Shown here piece after piece: positions 1-6,118 of a stretch of DNA of 7,132 bases (the stretch's first letter is position 1; each line of letters opens with the position of its first letter). The notes below the pieces were generated by a model. That model saw only the letters and a program-made list of their open reading frames with translations, did not search any database and had not been told where the DNA came from. The position numbers were made by a program, and so were the translations under genes. The stretch is from JAMBLL01 sp964387145 (GTDB lineage Bacteria > Actinomycetota > Acidimicrobiia > Spongiisociales > UBA5794): NCBI GenBank assembly GCA_964387145.1, contig CAYLVM010000122.1, forward strand, positions 1 to 7,132, read 5' to 3'.

Positions 1-509
1 GCGATGGTCGTGTTGTCTGCACCGTCGGCCAGCAACTGCAGGATCCGGATCTCCTCGACGCTCATGTCCTCGATGGAACCCAGAGGCTCACTCCCGACCA
101 TGCGAGAGACCAACGGCCCACTGACCTCGGGTTGGAAGTACGGCTTGCCTCGTGCGACTGTCTCGATCGCCTGGACGAGCTCCTCGCGGCCAACGCTCTT
201 GAGGAGGTACCCCGAGGCACCGAGTTCGATCGCACGACTGACATAGACGGGGTCCCCGTACATGCTCAACATGACGACAGCGACCTGGATCTCGAGATCG
301 CGGATGCGCCCGAGTACGTCGAGACCTGTCATCTCGGGCATGCGCACGTCGAGGAGAACCACGTCGATGTCCTCGTCCTCGAGGAGTTGGATGAGCTCGG
401 GGCCGTTGGCAGCGCTGGCAACGATCTCGATGGTGTCGGTGTCCGCGAGGAGCAGCTCGAGTCCTTCCCGGATGATTCTGTGATCATCGACGATCGCGAT
501 CCTGATCAT
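1..509 (-). CDS. NarL/LuxR-family response regulator (C-terminus cut off by window edge)
   Basis: Cytoplasmic DNA-binding output protein of a two-component system, almost certainly the partner of the kinase directly upstream. I translated it by hand from the ATG at 509; 169 complete codons are visible. The receiver domain spans about residues 1-120 and has every phosphorylation residue: acidic pair D8/D9 in VDDH, phospho-acceptor D54 in LLDVRMPEMTG, switch S82, and K104 in GASGYLLK. The linker runs to about 147. The LuxR-type helix-turn-helix begins around 148 (MSVEEIRILQLLADGADNTTI) and is interrupted by the window edge; the usual TxRE entry motif is altered here. The ATG overlaps the kinase stop as ATGA, and a GAGG stretch (517-520) lies 7 nt upstream, so translational coupling is likely. 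The family usually has about 210 residues, so 40-50 are missing. Target genes cannot be told from the window. Confidence 0.93.
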   Translation of the reverse strand, partial: MIRIAIVDDHRIIREGLELLLADTDTIEIVASAANGPELIQLLEDEDIDVVLLDVRMPEMTGLDVLGRIRDLEIQVAVVMLSMYGDPVYVSRAIELGASGYLLKSVGREELVQAIETVARGKPYFQPEVSGPLVSRMVGSEPLGSIEDMSVEEIRILQLLADGADNTTI

Positions 510-1843
510 GGAGTGTCCTCGCCTTCGTTGGGGACCCAGGCGACGAAGCGTGTGCCTCCGCCTCGGGCGTCGGAGATCACGATACCCCCACCGATCGCTT
601 CGAGGCGATCACGCGTCGTGGTCAACCCGAGTCCCGGCCGTCCGATGGAGCCGGACCCGTTGTCGATCACCTCGATCATCGTCGAATCCACACCTTCGAC
701 GAGTCGGGCCGTCACGTGGTCGGCGTGTGCATGCCGATCGACGTTCGTCAGAGCCTCCTTGGCGGCTCGGTACAGAGTCGCGCGGTGGGCGAGGGGAAGC
801 TCGTTGTCAACATCGGCCTCGAAGGTGATCTCGAGGCCGGTCTCGGCTTCGACAACCTCGACCAGTTCCGTCAAGGCAGACTCGAGATCGATCTCTACAC
901 CGGGCTCCTGGCGCAGCGCTGTGAGTTCCGATCTCAATGTGGTGTCGACTTCCCGGACCAGTTCATCGAGTTTTGCGAGTTCTTCGTAGACGGAGGAGCC
1001 TTCGTCAACCATCCGCTTGCTCGCCTGGAGGCCGAACATGATCCTGTAGAGCGGTTGGCCGATGTCGTCGTGCATCGAACCGATGATCCGCGTGCGCTCC
1101 TGCTCCTGAGCCTCGAGCAGCTGGCCGATCAATCGTTGGGAGCGATCTCGCCCCCTCTTCTCTGCTCGAGCGTTCGTCACCGCAGCCGTGCCGAGCGCGG
1201 CCAACAGGATGATGGACCCGACTCCGAGTGCCACCCAGATGGCAGATCGGATCTGATCGACGGTTGCTACGACGTGTTCTGCGAGTTCGTAGACCTCGAA
1301 GACGATCTCGATGCCCTGAGAGCCGCTGTCGACGGGTACGTAGTACTCCCGCAGGTCGCCGAAGTCCTGCTCGTACTCGTTCTCTGGTCTCGAGAGGTCC
1401 GGTACCTCGTAGATCACCTCTCCGTTGAACGCAGCGCGCAGGTCTTCGGACATCTCGTAGGTTCTGCCGATGAGGTTGCTCTCATCTGAGACGATGATCG
1501 TCCCCATACTGTCCCAGATCTTCACGCGGACGATCTCGCGTCCGAGCAGGGAGTGTTCAACCTCAGTTTGTAGCTGTTCGATATCAGACGGTGTGAGGCT
1601 GTCGGCAGGGCGGATCGATTCTGCGATCTCATTGACCGTTCTCTGGATCGACCGAGCGGTGCTCTCGAGAAGATGTTGCTCAACAATATTGGGGATGACG
1701 TAGGCGAGCGTGACAGCAACGAGGATCGAAGCGATAGCTGCGATCGTCGCCGTGGCGCCGACCGGGCCGAGCCCGAACCCTCGTGACTGGGCCAGGTCGA
1801 GGGGTGGTCGCTTCCGCGAAGGGTGTGCAGGCTGGTGCTCCAT
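506..1843 (-). CDS. Membrane sensor histidine kinase, HisKA_3 type (NarX/LiaS/DesK-like)
   Basis: Senses a signal outside the cytoplasmic membrane and phosphorylates the adjacent NarL-type regulator. The 445-residue protein has a short basic cytoplasmic N-terminus, a membrane segment at about 30-52, an extracytoplasmic region at about 53-199, a second membrane segment at about 201-223, then a coiled linker. The dimerisation/phospho-acceptor helix carries H258 in SMHDDIGQPL, the typical HisKA_3 H-box. The ATPase domain shows the N box (N367 in EALTNVDRHAHA), the G1 box (DNGSG, D394) and the G2 region (GLGLTTTRDRLEAIGG, about 404-419). The stretch at 104-140 (VRVKIWDSMGTIIVSDE..., LIGRTYEMSEDLRAAFNG) resembles a small Cache-like sensor fold; ligand unknown. 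No HAMP is evident. The start is the only upstream ATG and leaves TM1 intact, but its Shine-Dalgarno is weak. Its stop overlaps the regulator start as ATGA. Confidence 0.93.
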   Translation of the reverse strand: MEHQPAHPSRKRPPLDLAQSRGFGLGPVGATATIAAIASILVAVTLAYVIPNIVEQHLLESTARSIQRTVNEIAESIRPADSLTPSDIEQLQTEVEHSLLGREIVRVKIWDSMGTIIVSDESNLIGRTYEMSEDLRAAFNGEVIYEVPDLSRPENEYEQDFGDLREYYVPVDSGSQGIEIVFEVYELAEHVVATVDQIRSAIWVALGVGSIILLAALGTAAVTNARAEKRGRDRSQRLIGQLLEAQEQERTRIIGSMHDDIGQPLYRIMFGLQASKRMVDEGSSVYEELAKLDELVREVDTTLRSELTALRQEPGVEIDLESALTELVEVVEAETGLEITFEADVDNELPLAHRATLYRAAKEALTNVDRHAHADHVTARLVEGVDSTMIEVIDNGSGSIGRPGLGLTTTRDRLEAIGGGIVISDARGGGTRFVAWVPNEGEDTP

Positions 1844-1888
1844 GTCGCCAGCTTGCCAGGATGACGGTGTTCTACCAACCCCGGCGGT

Positions 1889-3826
1889 TCACATCCACCG
1901 CTCGATCCAGTCGGTGAACTCGTTCCACCAGACGGCGGCGTTGTCTCGTTCCTCGATCCAGTGCCCCTCGTTGGGGAAGTAGACGAGGCGCGATGGAACG
2001 CCTTTCGCTTTGAGGGTCCCATAGAGCACCAGGCCCTGGGTGACGACGACGCGATAGTCGAGTTCGCCGTGGATGACGAGGGTCGGGGTGACGAGGTCGT
2101 GGGTGTTGGCCATCGGGCTCCAGCGGGCCACCGCGTCCATGTCCTCCCACGGGACACCCCCGACGGCACGTTCACGCCCGGCGGTGTGGTCCGATGCCCA
2201 CTGTCCGAGGAGGTCGGTGACGCCTGCGTGGCAGATGGCTGCAGCGTACCGATCGGTCTGTGTCGTCAACCACGAGACGAGGTAGCCGCCGTAGGAACCA
2301 CCTGCGATAGCCATCCGGTTCGGATCGATGTACCCCAGGTCAATCATGTGGTCGGTACCGGCCTCGATGTCGCGGGCCGGCATGTCACCCCAGGCTCCCT
2401 GGATGCAGCGGGTGAAGGTGTCACCGAACGATGACGATCCGTGGAAGTTGACCGATACAACGACGTAGCCGGCGGCGGCCATGACCTGGGTGTTCCAGCG
2501 CCAGTGCCAGGCGTCCATGACACCGTTGTGTGGTCCACCGTGCACGTTGTGGAGCAGCGGCCATGTGCGTGAGGTATCGAAGTCGGGGGGTTCGACGATG
2601 TACGCCTGGATCTGGTCATCGAGCGCTCCCGCGAATCGTATCTCTTCCACGGGCCGCAGATCGAACTCGGCGAGTAGGTCGGCGTTGAACGATGAGACAG
2701 GCTCCGTGCGCCCACCGCAGGTGATGGCCACTTCCGGTGGACGGTGCATCGATTCGGACCTGTGCCAGAAGCAGTCGGTGCCGACCCGTGCTCCGTGGTT
2801 CGATCCGGTGGACGTCTGGGGGATCGGGGTGCCGTCATCGACGGTCAACGTGAAGATCCGTATCCGTCCTTCATCCTCGGCGTGGAACACGAGTTCATCG
2901 TTCCCGATGAACTCCCAACCCGCAGCGGAGCGATCCCAGTCGCGGGTGATCACTCGTTCAACACCGGTGGGGATGTGGTGTGCCACGATGCGGACCAGGT
3001 CGGCGTAGTAGTTCTCTTCGTACTGCACGCCGTAGACGAGCATCGTGCCGTCGGGGGACACCCGTGGCCGGATCTGTTGGGCTGTGTTCGGCGTCGGGAG
3101 CCTGGTGATCTCGCCACCGTCGACGGGGACCGAGTGCAGGTGGAACCGGAGTTGCTCCCATGGCTCGTCATAGTCGTCGAGGGTGAAGATGATCGTCCGG
3201 CCGTCGGGTGTGATGGTGACCGATCCCGAAAGGTCGTCGAGTCCGATCAGGCGATCGAGGCCTGGTGTCAGATGGTGTATGGATCCGTCGTCGAGGTCGA
3301 TCCGGAAGAGGTGGTCGATCGTGTCACCTGCAAGCCAACGCTTCCAGTGACGGTAGACGCGGTCTTCGGTGATCACCGGCCTCGCCGAATCACCGCGCTG
3401 AGCAATCTCGTCATGTGTCGAGTCGATCGAGGGGAAACCTCGCAGCAGTGGTGCTACGGCAACGAGGGAGTTCCGGCCGGGGATCCACGTCGCGTACTTC
3501 GCTCCAAGAGGGAGATCGCTCGTCTCGTGAGCCTCGCCACCCGCGAGGGAGATCACATGAACCTGTGCCTTGCCGCCTTCGACCTTGGAGAGGAACGCGA
3601 TTCGCTCGCCGGCAGGGTCCGGTGCGGGTGCCGTGGCGTGACGCTCACTCGACGTGAGTTGCTTGGCTCTCCCGTCCCGCTCGAGGAGGTACAGCGTGCT
3701 CGTTGGACACTCACCGTCGGGGTAGGCGGCGACAGGAACGACCACACTCGACGTGCCCGGTACGTGCTCTGGCTGGCCGACACGTCGCAAGTTCCACAGA
3801 TCGCCAGGGGTGATAGGACGCGTCAT
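1889..3826 (-). CDS. S9-family prolyl oligopeptidase / acylaminoacyl-peptidase-like serine peptidase
   Basis: Predicted cytoplasmic serine peptidase of 645 residues that cleaves oligopeptides. The N-terminal half (to about 385) has repeated propeller-type segments such as TPDGRTIIFTLDD and SPDGTMLVYGVQ; in this family the propeller gates the active site. The C-terminal half is the alpha/beta-hydrolase domain: oxyanion motif HGGPH (429-433), nucleophile S511 in GGSYGGY, acid D590 in HGELDYRV, and H622 in NEGHW. All catalytic residues are present and the length fits the family. No signal peptide or membrane segment is seen. I chose the ATG at 3826 because AGGAGG (3830-3835) lies just upstream, although the 3-nt gap is short. 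An in-frame GTG at 3847 would add 7 residues but has no Shine-Dalgarno and lies within the spacer repeat. It lies 115 bp downstream of cimA and 45 bp upstream of the kinase. Peptidase versus acylaminoacyl-peptidase specificity cannot be decided. Confidence 0.92.
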   Translation of the reverse strand: MTRPITPGDLWNLRRVGQPEHVPGTSSVVVPVAAYPDGECPTSTLYLLERDGRAKQLTSSERHATAPAPDPAGERIAFLSKVEGGKAQVHVISLAGGEAHETSDLPLGAKYATWIPGRNSLVAVAPLLRGFPSIDSTHDEIAQRGDSARPVITEDRVYRHWKRWLAGDTIDHLFRIDLDDGSIHHLTPGLDRLIGLDDLSGSVTITPDGRTIIFTLDDYDEPWEQLRFHLHSVPVDGGEITRLPTPNTAQQIRPRVSPDGTMLVYGVQYEENYYADLVRIVAHHIPTGVERVITRDWDRSAAGWEFIGNDELVFHAEDEGRIRIFTLTVDDGTPIPQTSTGSNHGARVGTDCFWHRSESMHRPPEVAITCGGRTEPVSSFNADLLAEFDLRPVEEIRFAGALDDQIQAYIVEPPDFDTSRTWPLLHNVHGGPHNGVMDAWHWRWNTQVMAAAGYVVVSVNFHGSSSFGDTFTRCIQGAWGDMPARDIEAGTDHMIDLGYIDPNRMAIAGGSYGGYLVSWLTTQTDRYAAAICHAGVTDLLGQWASDHTAGRERAVGGVPWEDMDAVARWSPMANTHDLVTPTLVIHGELDYRVVVTQGLVLYGTLKAKGVPSRLVYFPNEGHWIEERDNAAVWWNEFTDWIERWM

Positions 3827-3841
3827 CGGCCTCCTCGCTGC

Positions 3842-3897
3842 GTTCACAGTTCACTTATCAGAGTTCACAGTTCGCAGCCTACAGTTCACAGTCGGCG
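3842..3897. repeat. Degenerate heptanucleotide tandem repeat, GTTCACA unit
   Basis: Read in steps of 7 from 3842 the units are GTTCACA, GTTCACT, TATCAGA, GTTCACA, GTTCGCA, GCCTACA, GTTCACA, GTCGGCG. The 9-mer GTTCACAGT recurs at 3842, 3863 and 3884, exactly 21 bp apart, about two helical turns. It fills the left half of the cimA-peptidase spacer. It may be a decaying tandem expansion, a phased binding-site array, or part of the mRNA end of cimA. An inverted copy follows at 3926-3938. Confidence 0.8.
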
Positions 3898-3938
3898 ACG
3901 CTGTGCGCCGTGGACCGAGCTTCGTGACTGTGAACTGT
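3881..3938. repeat. 13-bp perfect inverted repeat downstream of cimA
   Basis: ACAGTTCACAGTC (3881-3893) and GACTGTGAACTGT (3926-3938) are perfect reverse complements separated by 32 bases. The loop has a possible inner GGCG/CGCC stem (3894-3897 with 3906-3909). The structure begins 3 bp after the cimA stop codon, so a transcript from cimA would end in a large hairpin. It has no T-run on the minus strand, so it is not a classic intrinsic terminator. It might stabilise the 3' end or reduce read-through into the peptidase gene. Confidence 0.75.
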
Positions 3939-3941
3939 CAT

Positions 3942-5519
3942 CTACTCGGCTTCCCGCTCCCGTGCGCGAATGAGCCCGATGAGGAGCCCGTCCGACACGG
4001 CGGTCCACGACGCATCGATGATGTTCTGGTGGACGCCGACACAGCCCCAGGTCGAGTGGATGTCGGAGTGTGACGTCAGGACCCGGACCCTGGCACTCGA
4101 CCCTTCGGAGCTGTCGAGGTCGCGGACCCGATAGTCGGTGAGCTTGATCGAGTCGATCTGCGGGTAGGCGTCGCGCAGTGCAGCACGCAGGGCCCTATCC
4201 ATCGCCGAGACGGGTCCATCGCCTTCGCGTGTCGAGACGACCCGTGTGTCTCCGATGTGGACCTTGACCGTTGCTTCAGCAACGACCTCGTCGTTGCGCT
4301 GTTCGACGAATACCCGGTAGGACTCGACCTCGAACAGGTCTTGTTCCCAGCCAAGGGCACGGCGTGCAAGGAGTTCGAACGAGCCGCCCGCAGCTTCGAA
4401 CTGGTACCCGTGGTATTCGTACTCCTTGATCGTGTCGACGATCTGTTGCGCCTGTTCGCCCGATAGGTCGAGGCCGAGTTCCAACGCTTTTGCGATCACC
4501 GTTGAGCGGCCGGCGAGTTCGGACACGACGACCCTGGTTGCGTTTCCAACCAATTCTGGACTCATGTGTTCGTACGCGTCCGGCCTGCGGGCCAGCGCGG
4601 ACGTGTGGAGCCCGGCCTTGTGTGTGAAGGCAGATGTGCCGACGTAGGGCATGTGTGGGTCGAGCGTCAGGTTCACGACATCAGCGATGTGATGCGAGAT
4701 GGTCGTCAACCTGTTCAACCTGTCCTCGGGGATCGAGCCGATACCCATCTTGAGGGAGAGGTTGGGGATCACCGAGCAGAGGTCGGCGTTGCCTGTGCGT
4801 TCACCGTAGCCGTTGATACATCCCTGGACCTGAGTCACGCCGCCGGTGACTGCGACGAGTGTGTTTCCAACGGCAAGGCCGGCATCGTTGTGGAAGTGGC
4901 ATCCGAACGTCGCGTCGGGAAGGTGCTCGGTCGTGGCGCCGACGATGCGTTCAACCTCGTGTCCGAGGAACCCGCCGTTCGTATCGCACATCACGAGTCG
5001 AGATGCCCCGGCGTCGTGGGCAGCGGTGAGTACGGCGAGAGCGAACTCAGAGTTACTGCGGTACCCGTCGAAGAAGTGCTCGGCGTCGAAGAAGACATCC
5101 CGACCGTGTGATCGAAAGAATGCCACCGTGTCGGCGACCATTGCAACGGCTTCGTCCTGAGACGATCGTAGGGCGTGTTCGACGTGGTAGTCCCACGCCT
5201 TCCCGACGAGACACACTGTCGATGTTCCCGCATCGAGCAGTCGTTGTACCTGTTCATCGTCCTCGACTCGCATGCGGGGCCGACGTGTGGATCCGAAAGC
5301 GACGAGCGTCGCTGTCGAGAGGTCGAGGTCGGTGCGTGCGCGAGCGAAGAACTCGTCATCCTTTGGGTTCGCTCCGGGCCATCCACCCTCGATGTAGGCA
5401 ACGCCGAGATCGTCGAGAAGGCCGCAGATAGCGAGCTTGTCCTTCACGGTGAGAGATATCCCTACCTGCTGCGTCCCGTCACGAAGTGTCGTGTCGTAGA
5501 TCTCTACGGTGTTCGTCAT
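3942..5519 (-). CDS. cimA: (R)-citramalate synthase (LeuA/IPMS superfamily)
   Basis: Condenses pyruvate with acetyl-CoA to (R)-citramalate, the first step of the threonine-independent route to 2-oxobutyrate and isoleucine. The 525-residue length fits the family. The catalytic TIM barrel opens with IYDTTLRDGTQQVGISLTVKDKL (R13, D14), followed by YIEGGWPGANPKDDEFF, which is characteristic of the citramalate branch rather than classic 2-isopropylmalate synthase. The metal-site motif CHFHNDAGLAVGN gives H208, H210 and N211, and GCINGYGERTGNADL (233-247) follows. A LeuA-type allosteric dimer domain covers about 400-517. I chose the ATG at 5519: GAAGGG (5527-5532) lies 7 nt upstream and the protein then starts like its relatives. 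A GTG at 5564 would add 15 residues but starts inside a leader hairpin. It is preceded by a promoter, a short Ile-rich ORF and two hairpins, pointing to attenuation by isoleucine supply. Confidence 0.93.
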   Translation of the reverse strand: MTNTVEIYDTTLRDGTQQVGISLTVKDKLAICGLLDDLGVAYIEGGWPGANPKDDEFFARARTDLDLSTATLVAFGSTRRPRMRVEDDEQVQRLLDAGTSTVCLVGKAWDYHVEHALRSSQDEAVAMVADTVAFFRSHGRDVFFDAEHFFDGYRSNSEFALAVLTAAHDAGASRLVMCDTNGGFLGHEVERIVGATTEHLPDATFGCHFHNDAGLAVGNTLVAVTGGVTQVQGCINGYGERTGNADLCSVIPNLSLKMGIGSIPEDRLNRLTTISHHIADVVNLTLDPHMPYVGTSAFTHKAGLHTSALARRPDAYEHMSPELVGNATRVVVSELAGRSTVIAKALELGLDLSGEQAQQIVDTIKEYEYHGYQFEAAGGSFELLARRALGWEQDLFEVESYRVFVEQRNDEVVAEATVKVHIGDTRVVSTREGDGPVSAMDRALRAALRDAYPQIDSIKLTDYRVRDLDSSEGSSARVRVLTSHSDIHSTWGCVGVHQNIIDASWTAVSDGLLIGLIRAREREAE

Positions 5520-5539
5520 GGCAGCGCCCTTCAACGGAA

Positions 5540-5562
5540 GAACCCTCCACGAGGGAGGGTTC
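5540..5562 (-). promoter_or_regulatory. Leader hairpin B just before the cimA ribosome binding site
   Basis: On the minus strand GAACCCTCC, a 5-nt loop CTCGT, and GGAGGGTTC form a perfect 9-bp stem. It is followed by TTCCGTT and then GAAGGG, the cimA Shine-Dalgarno. The stem is GC-rich enough for a terminator but the downstream T content is modest, so it may be a weak intrinsic terminator or a structure controlling access to the ribosome binding site. A small CTTC/GAAG stem (5538-5541 with 5530-5533) could hide the Shine-Dalgarno and shares two bases with hairpin B. The role is inferred. Confidence 0.55.
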
Positions 5563-5566
5563 ACCA

Positions 5567-5591
5567 GCGCACACGTCCTGAACGTGTGCGC
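5567..5591 (-). promoter_or_regulatory. Leader hairpin A abutting the stop codon of the short Ile ORF
   Basis: GCGCACACGT (5591-5582), loop TCAGG and ACGTGTGCGC (5576-5567) form a perfect 10-bp stem on the minus-strand transcript. The stem starts immediately after the TAG of the leader ORF, so a ribosome at the stop codon should cover its 5' arm, whereas one held at the first Ile codon should leave it nearly free. The 3' arm could instead pair with leader-ORF bases 5625-5617 (CGCAACACG against CGTGTGCG, one bulge). This suits an attenuator switch; the exact mechanism is not proved by sequence. Confidence 0.6.
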
Positions 5592-5630
5592 CTAAGCAAT
5601 AATGGTGGTTGGTCGTCGTGTTGCGGTCAT
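5592..5630 (-). CDS. Putative Ile/Thr leader peptide of the cimA attenuator (12 aa)
   Basis: A 13-codon ORF, ATG at 5630 to TAG at 5592-5594, encodes MTATRRPTTIIA. Codons 10 and 11 are ATT ATT, next to last before the stop, and codons 2, 4, 8 and 9 are Thr. The layout matches known amino-acid attenuators: a promoter just upstream, tandem codons for the pathway end product, a stable hairpin starting at the stop, then the biosynthetic gene. Thr/Ile-rich leaders are established for enterobacterial thr and ilv operons, and leader peptides are known for actinobacterial ilv and leu genes. No Shine-Dalgarno precedes the ATG. With the promoter's -10 ending only 9 nt away, translation is probably leaderless or nearly so, which is common in actinobacteria. 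An ORF this short could arise by chance; the context carries the call. Confidence 0.6.
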   Translation of the reverse strand: MTATRRPTTIIA

Positions 5631-5639
5631 CAGAGGGCG

Positions 5640-5668
5640 AGTATGCACCACGAACGGTCCCAGGTCAA
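5640..5668 (-). promoter_or_regulatory. Promoter of cimA and its leader
   Basis: Reading the minus strand, -35 TTGACC (5668-5663, 5 of 6 to consensus), a 17-bp spacer and -10 CATACT (5645-5640, 4 of 6). The expected transcription start is about 5634-5630, at or a few bases before the leader ATG at 5630. The cimA start at 5519 gives an untranslated leader of about 110 nt. Confidence 0.65.
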
Positions 5669-5690
5669 AGCGAAGACAGGGATCACGCCT

Positions 5691-6059
5691 TCAGCTGCGG
5701 TTGATGATCCGGTCGAAAAGTCCAGCGCAGGTGACCTGACCCTTGGGGTTTGCGTGAACCTGGGCTCGTGTGAAGAGCTCCGGGCGGGCACCGGCGCCGC
5801 TGTTCCAGTCGACGGCTTCGACGTTGGGCTGGCGCTGTGCGACGGAGTCGATAGCGTTGTGGTTCACGCTCGCCCAGCGATGGGGAACCTTGGTGTCGAG
5901 CACGAGGACCCGATCGGGCGTGTCCTCTAGATACCACGAGGTCGTTGCTCCAGGGTGCCGCGCCGGCTTCGGTCTGTCGCCGATCGTCGGGCCGAGACAG
6001 CGGAACTCGTCGGGGTATCCTCCCCGAATCCGCAGCCACCGTACATGGCATCGGACCAT
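5691..6059 (-). pseudogene. C-terminal remnant of an SGNH-type hydrolase / OafA-like acyltransferase
   Basis: An open frame of 122 codons, of which about residues 41-120 (5939-5700) look like the end of an SGNH domain as found at the C-terminus of acyltransferase-3/OafA-type proteins. It shows RVLVLDTKVPHRW, then VNHNAIDSVAQRQPNVEAVDW, then ARPELFTRAQVHANPKGQ, matching the remembered family pattern (hydrophobic strand, KVPxxW, PNVxxVDW, pELF, DGVHxxxxG). The catalytic His is kept (H102), but the Asp two residues earlier in the usual DGVH is replaced (AQVH). The catalytic Ser block and the membrane acyltransferase domain are absent in all minus-strand frames upstream. The first 40 residues resemble nothing I know and overlap the trpS promoter region, so this is most likely a 5'-truncated, dead fragment. 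It could still be a short expressed protein. Family assignment is from recalled motifs only. Confidence 0.5.
5994..6021 (+). promoter_or_regulatory. Candidate trpS promoter
   Basis: -35 GAGACA (5994-5999, 4 of 6), 16-bp spacer, -10 TATCCT (6016-6021, fits the actinobacterial TAnnnT pattern). The -10 is exactly the loop of a 6-bp palindrome, TCGGGG (6010-6015) and CCCCGA (6022-6027). A start near 6028 would give a 5' UTR of about 90 nt. It is only a consensus match and is weaker than the cimA promoter. Confidence 0.35.
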
Positions 6060-6106
6060 CGATCGCGCGGGTTGAGTGTCGGTGGTCGAGCCGGTGTGGG
6101 ACCGAC

Positions 6107-6112
6107 AAGGAG
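6107..6112 (+). promoter_or_regulatory. Ribosome binding site fixing the trpS GTG start
   Basis: AAGGAG lies 6 nt upstream of the GTG at 6119. The frame is open further upstream to 5945, but only this start has a Shine-Dalgarno and gives the normal TrpS N-terminus. Confidence 0.85.
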
Positions 6113-6118
6113 TTGACC

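Noticed and set aside
132..989. Long plus-strand frame of 285 codons opposite the regulator and kinase
   Set aside because: It is antisense to two genes with complete family motifs, has low-complexity Ser/Arg/Asp composition and no recognisable domain. Long shadow frames are expected in high-GC DNA.
1887..1893. GTTCACA, the heptad unit, at the end of the peptidase gene
   Set aside because: A single 7-bp match overlapping the stop codon, without neighbouring units, is expected by chance.
3827..3941. Possible peptidase promoter around GATAAG in the cimA-peptidase spacer
   Set aside because: The -10-like hexamer has no acceptable -35 at 16-18 bp, so I do not call it.
2744..3973. Plus-strand frame of 409 codons opposite the peptidase
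   Set aside because: It mirrors the codons of the S9 peptidase and crosses the repeat spacer; no domain pattern and no plausible ribosome binding site.
4566..5111. Plus-strand frame of 181 codons opposite cimA
   Set aside because: Shadow of the cimA catalytic domain; no family resemblance.
5602..5736. Plus-strand ORF beginning MVVGRRVAVIRG opposite the cimA leader, with several Val codons
   Set aside because: No ribosome binding site or promoter, and it is antisense to the better-supported leader ORF and promoter. No branched-chain gene follows it on that strand.
6045..6116. 23-codon plus-strand ORF ending 2 nt before the trpS start, considered as a Trp leader peptide
   Set aside because: It has no Trp codon and no Shine-Dalgarno, and no attenuator stems follow it. 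Termination next to the trpS start is probably chance.
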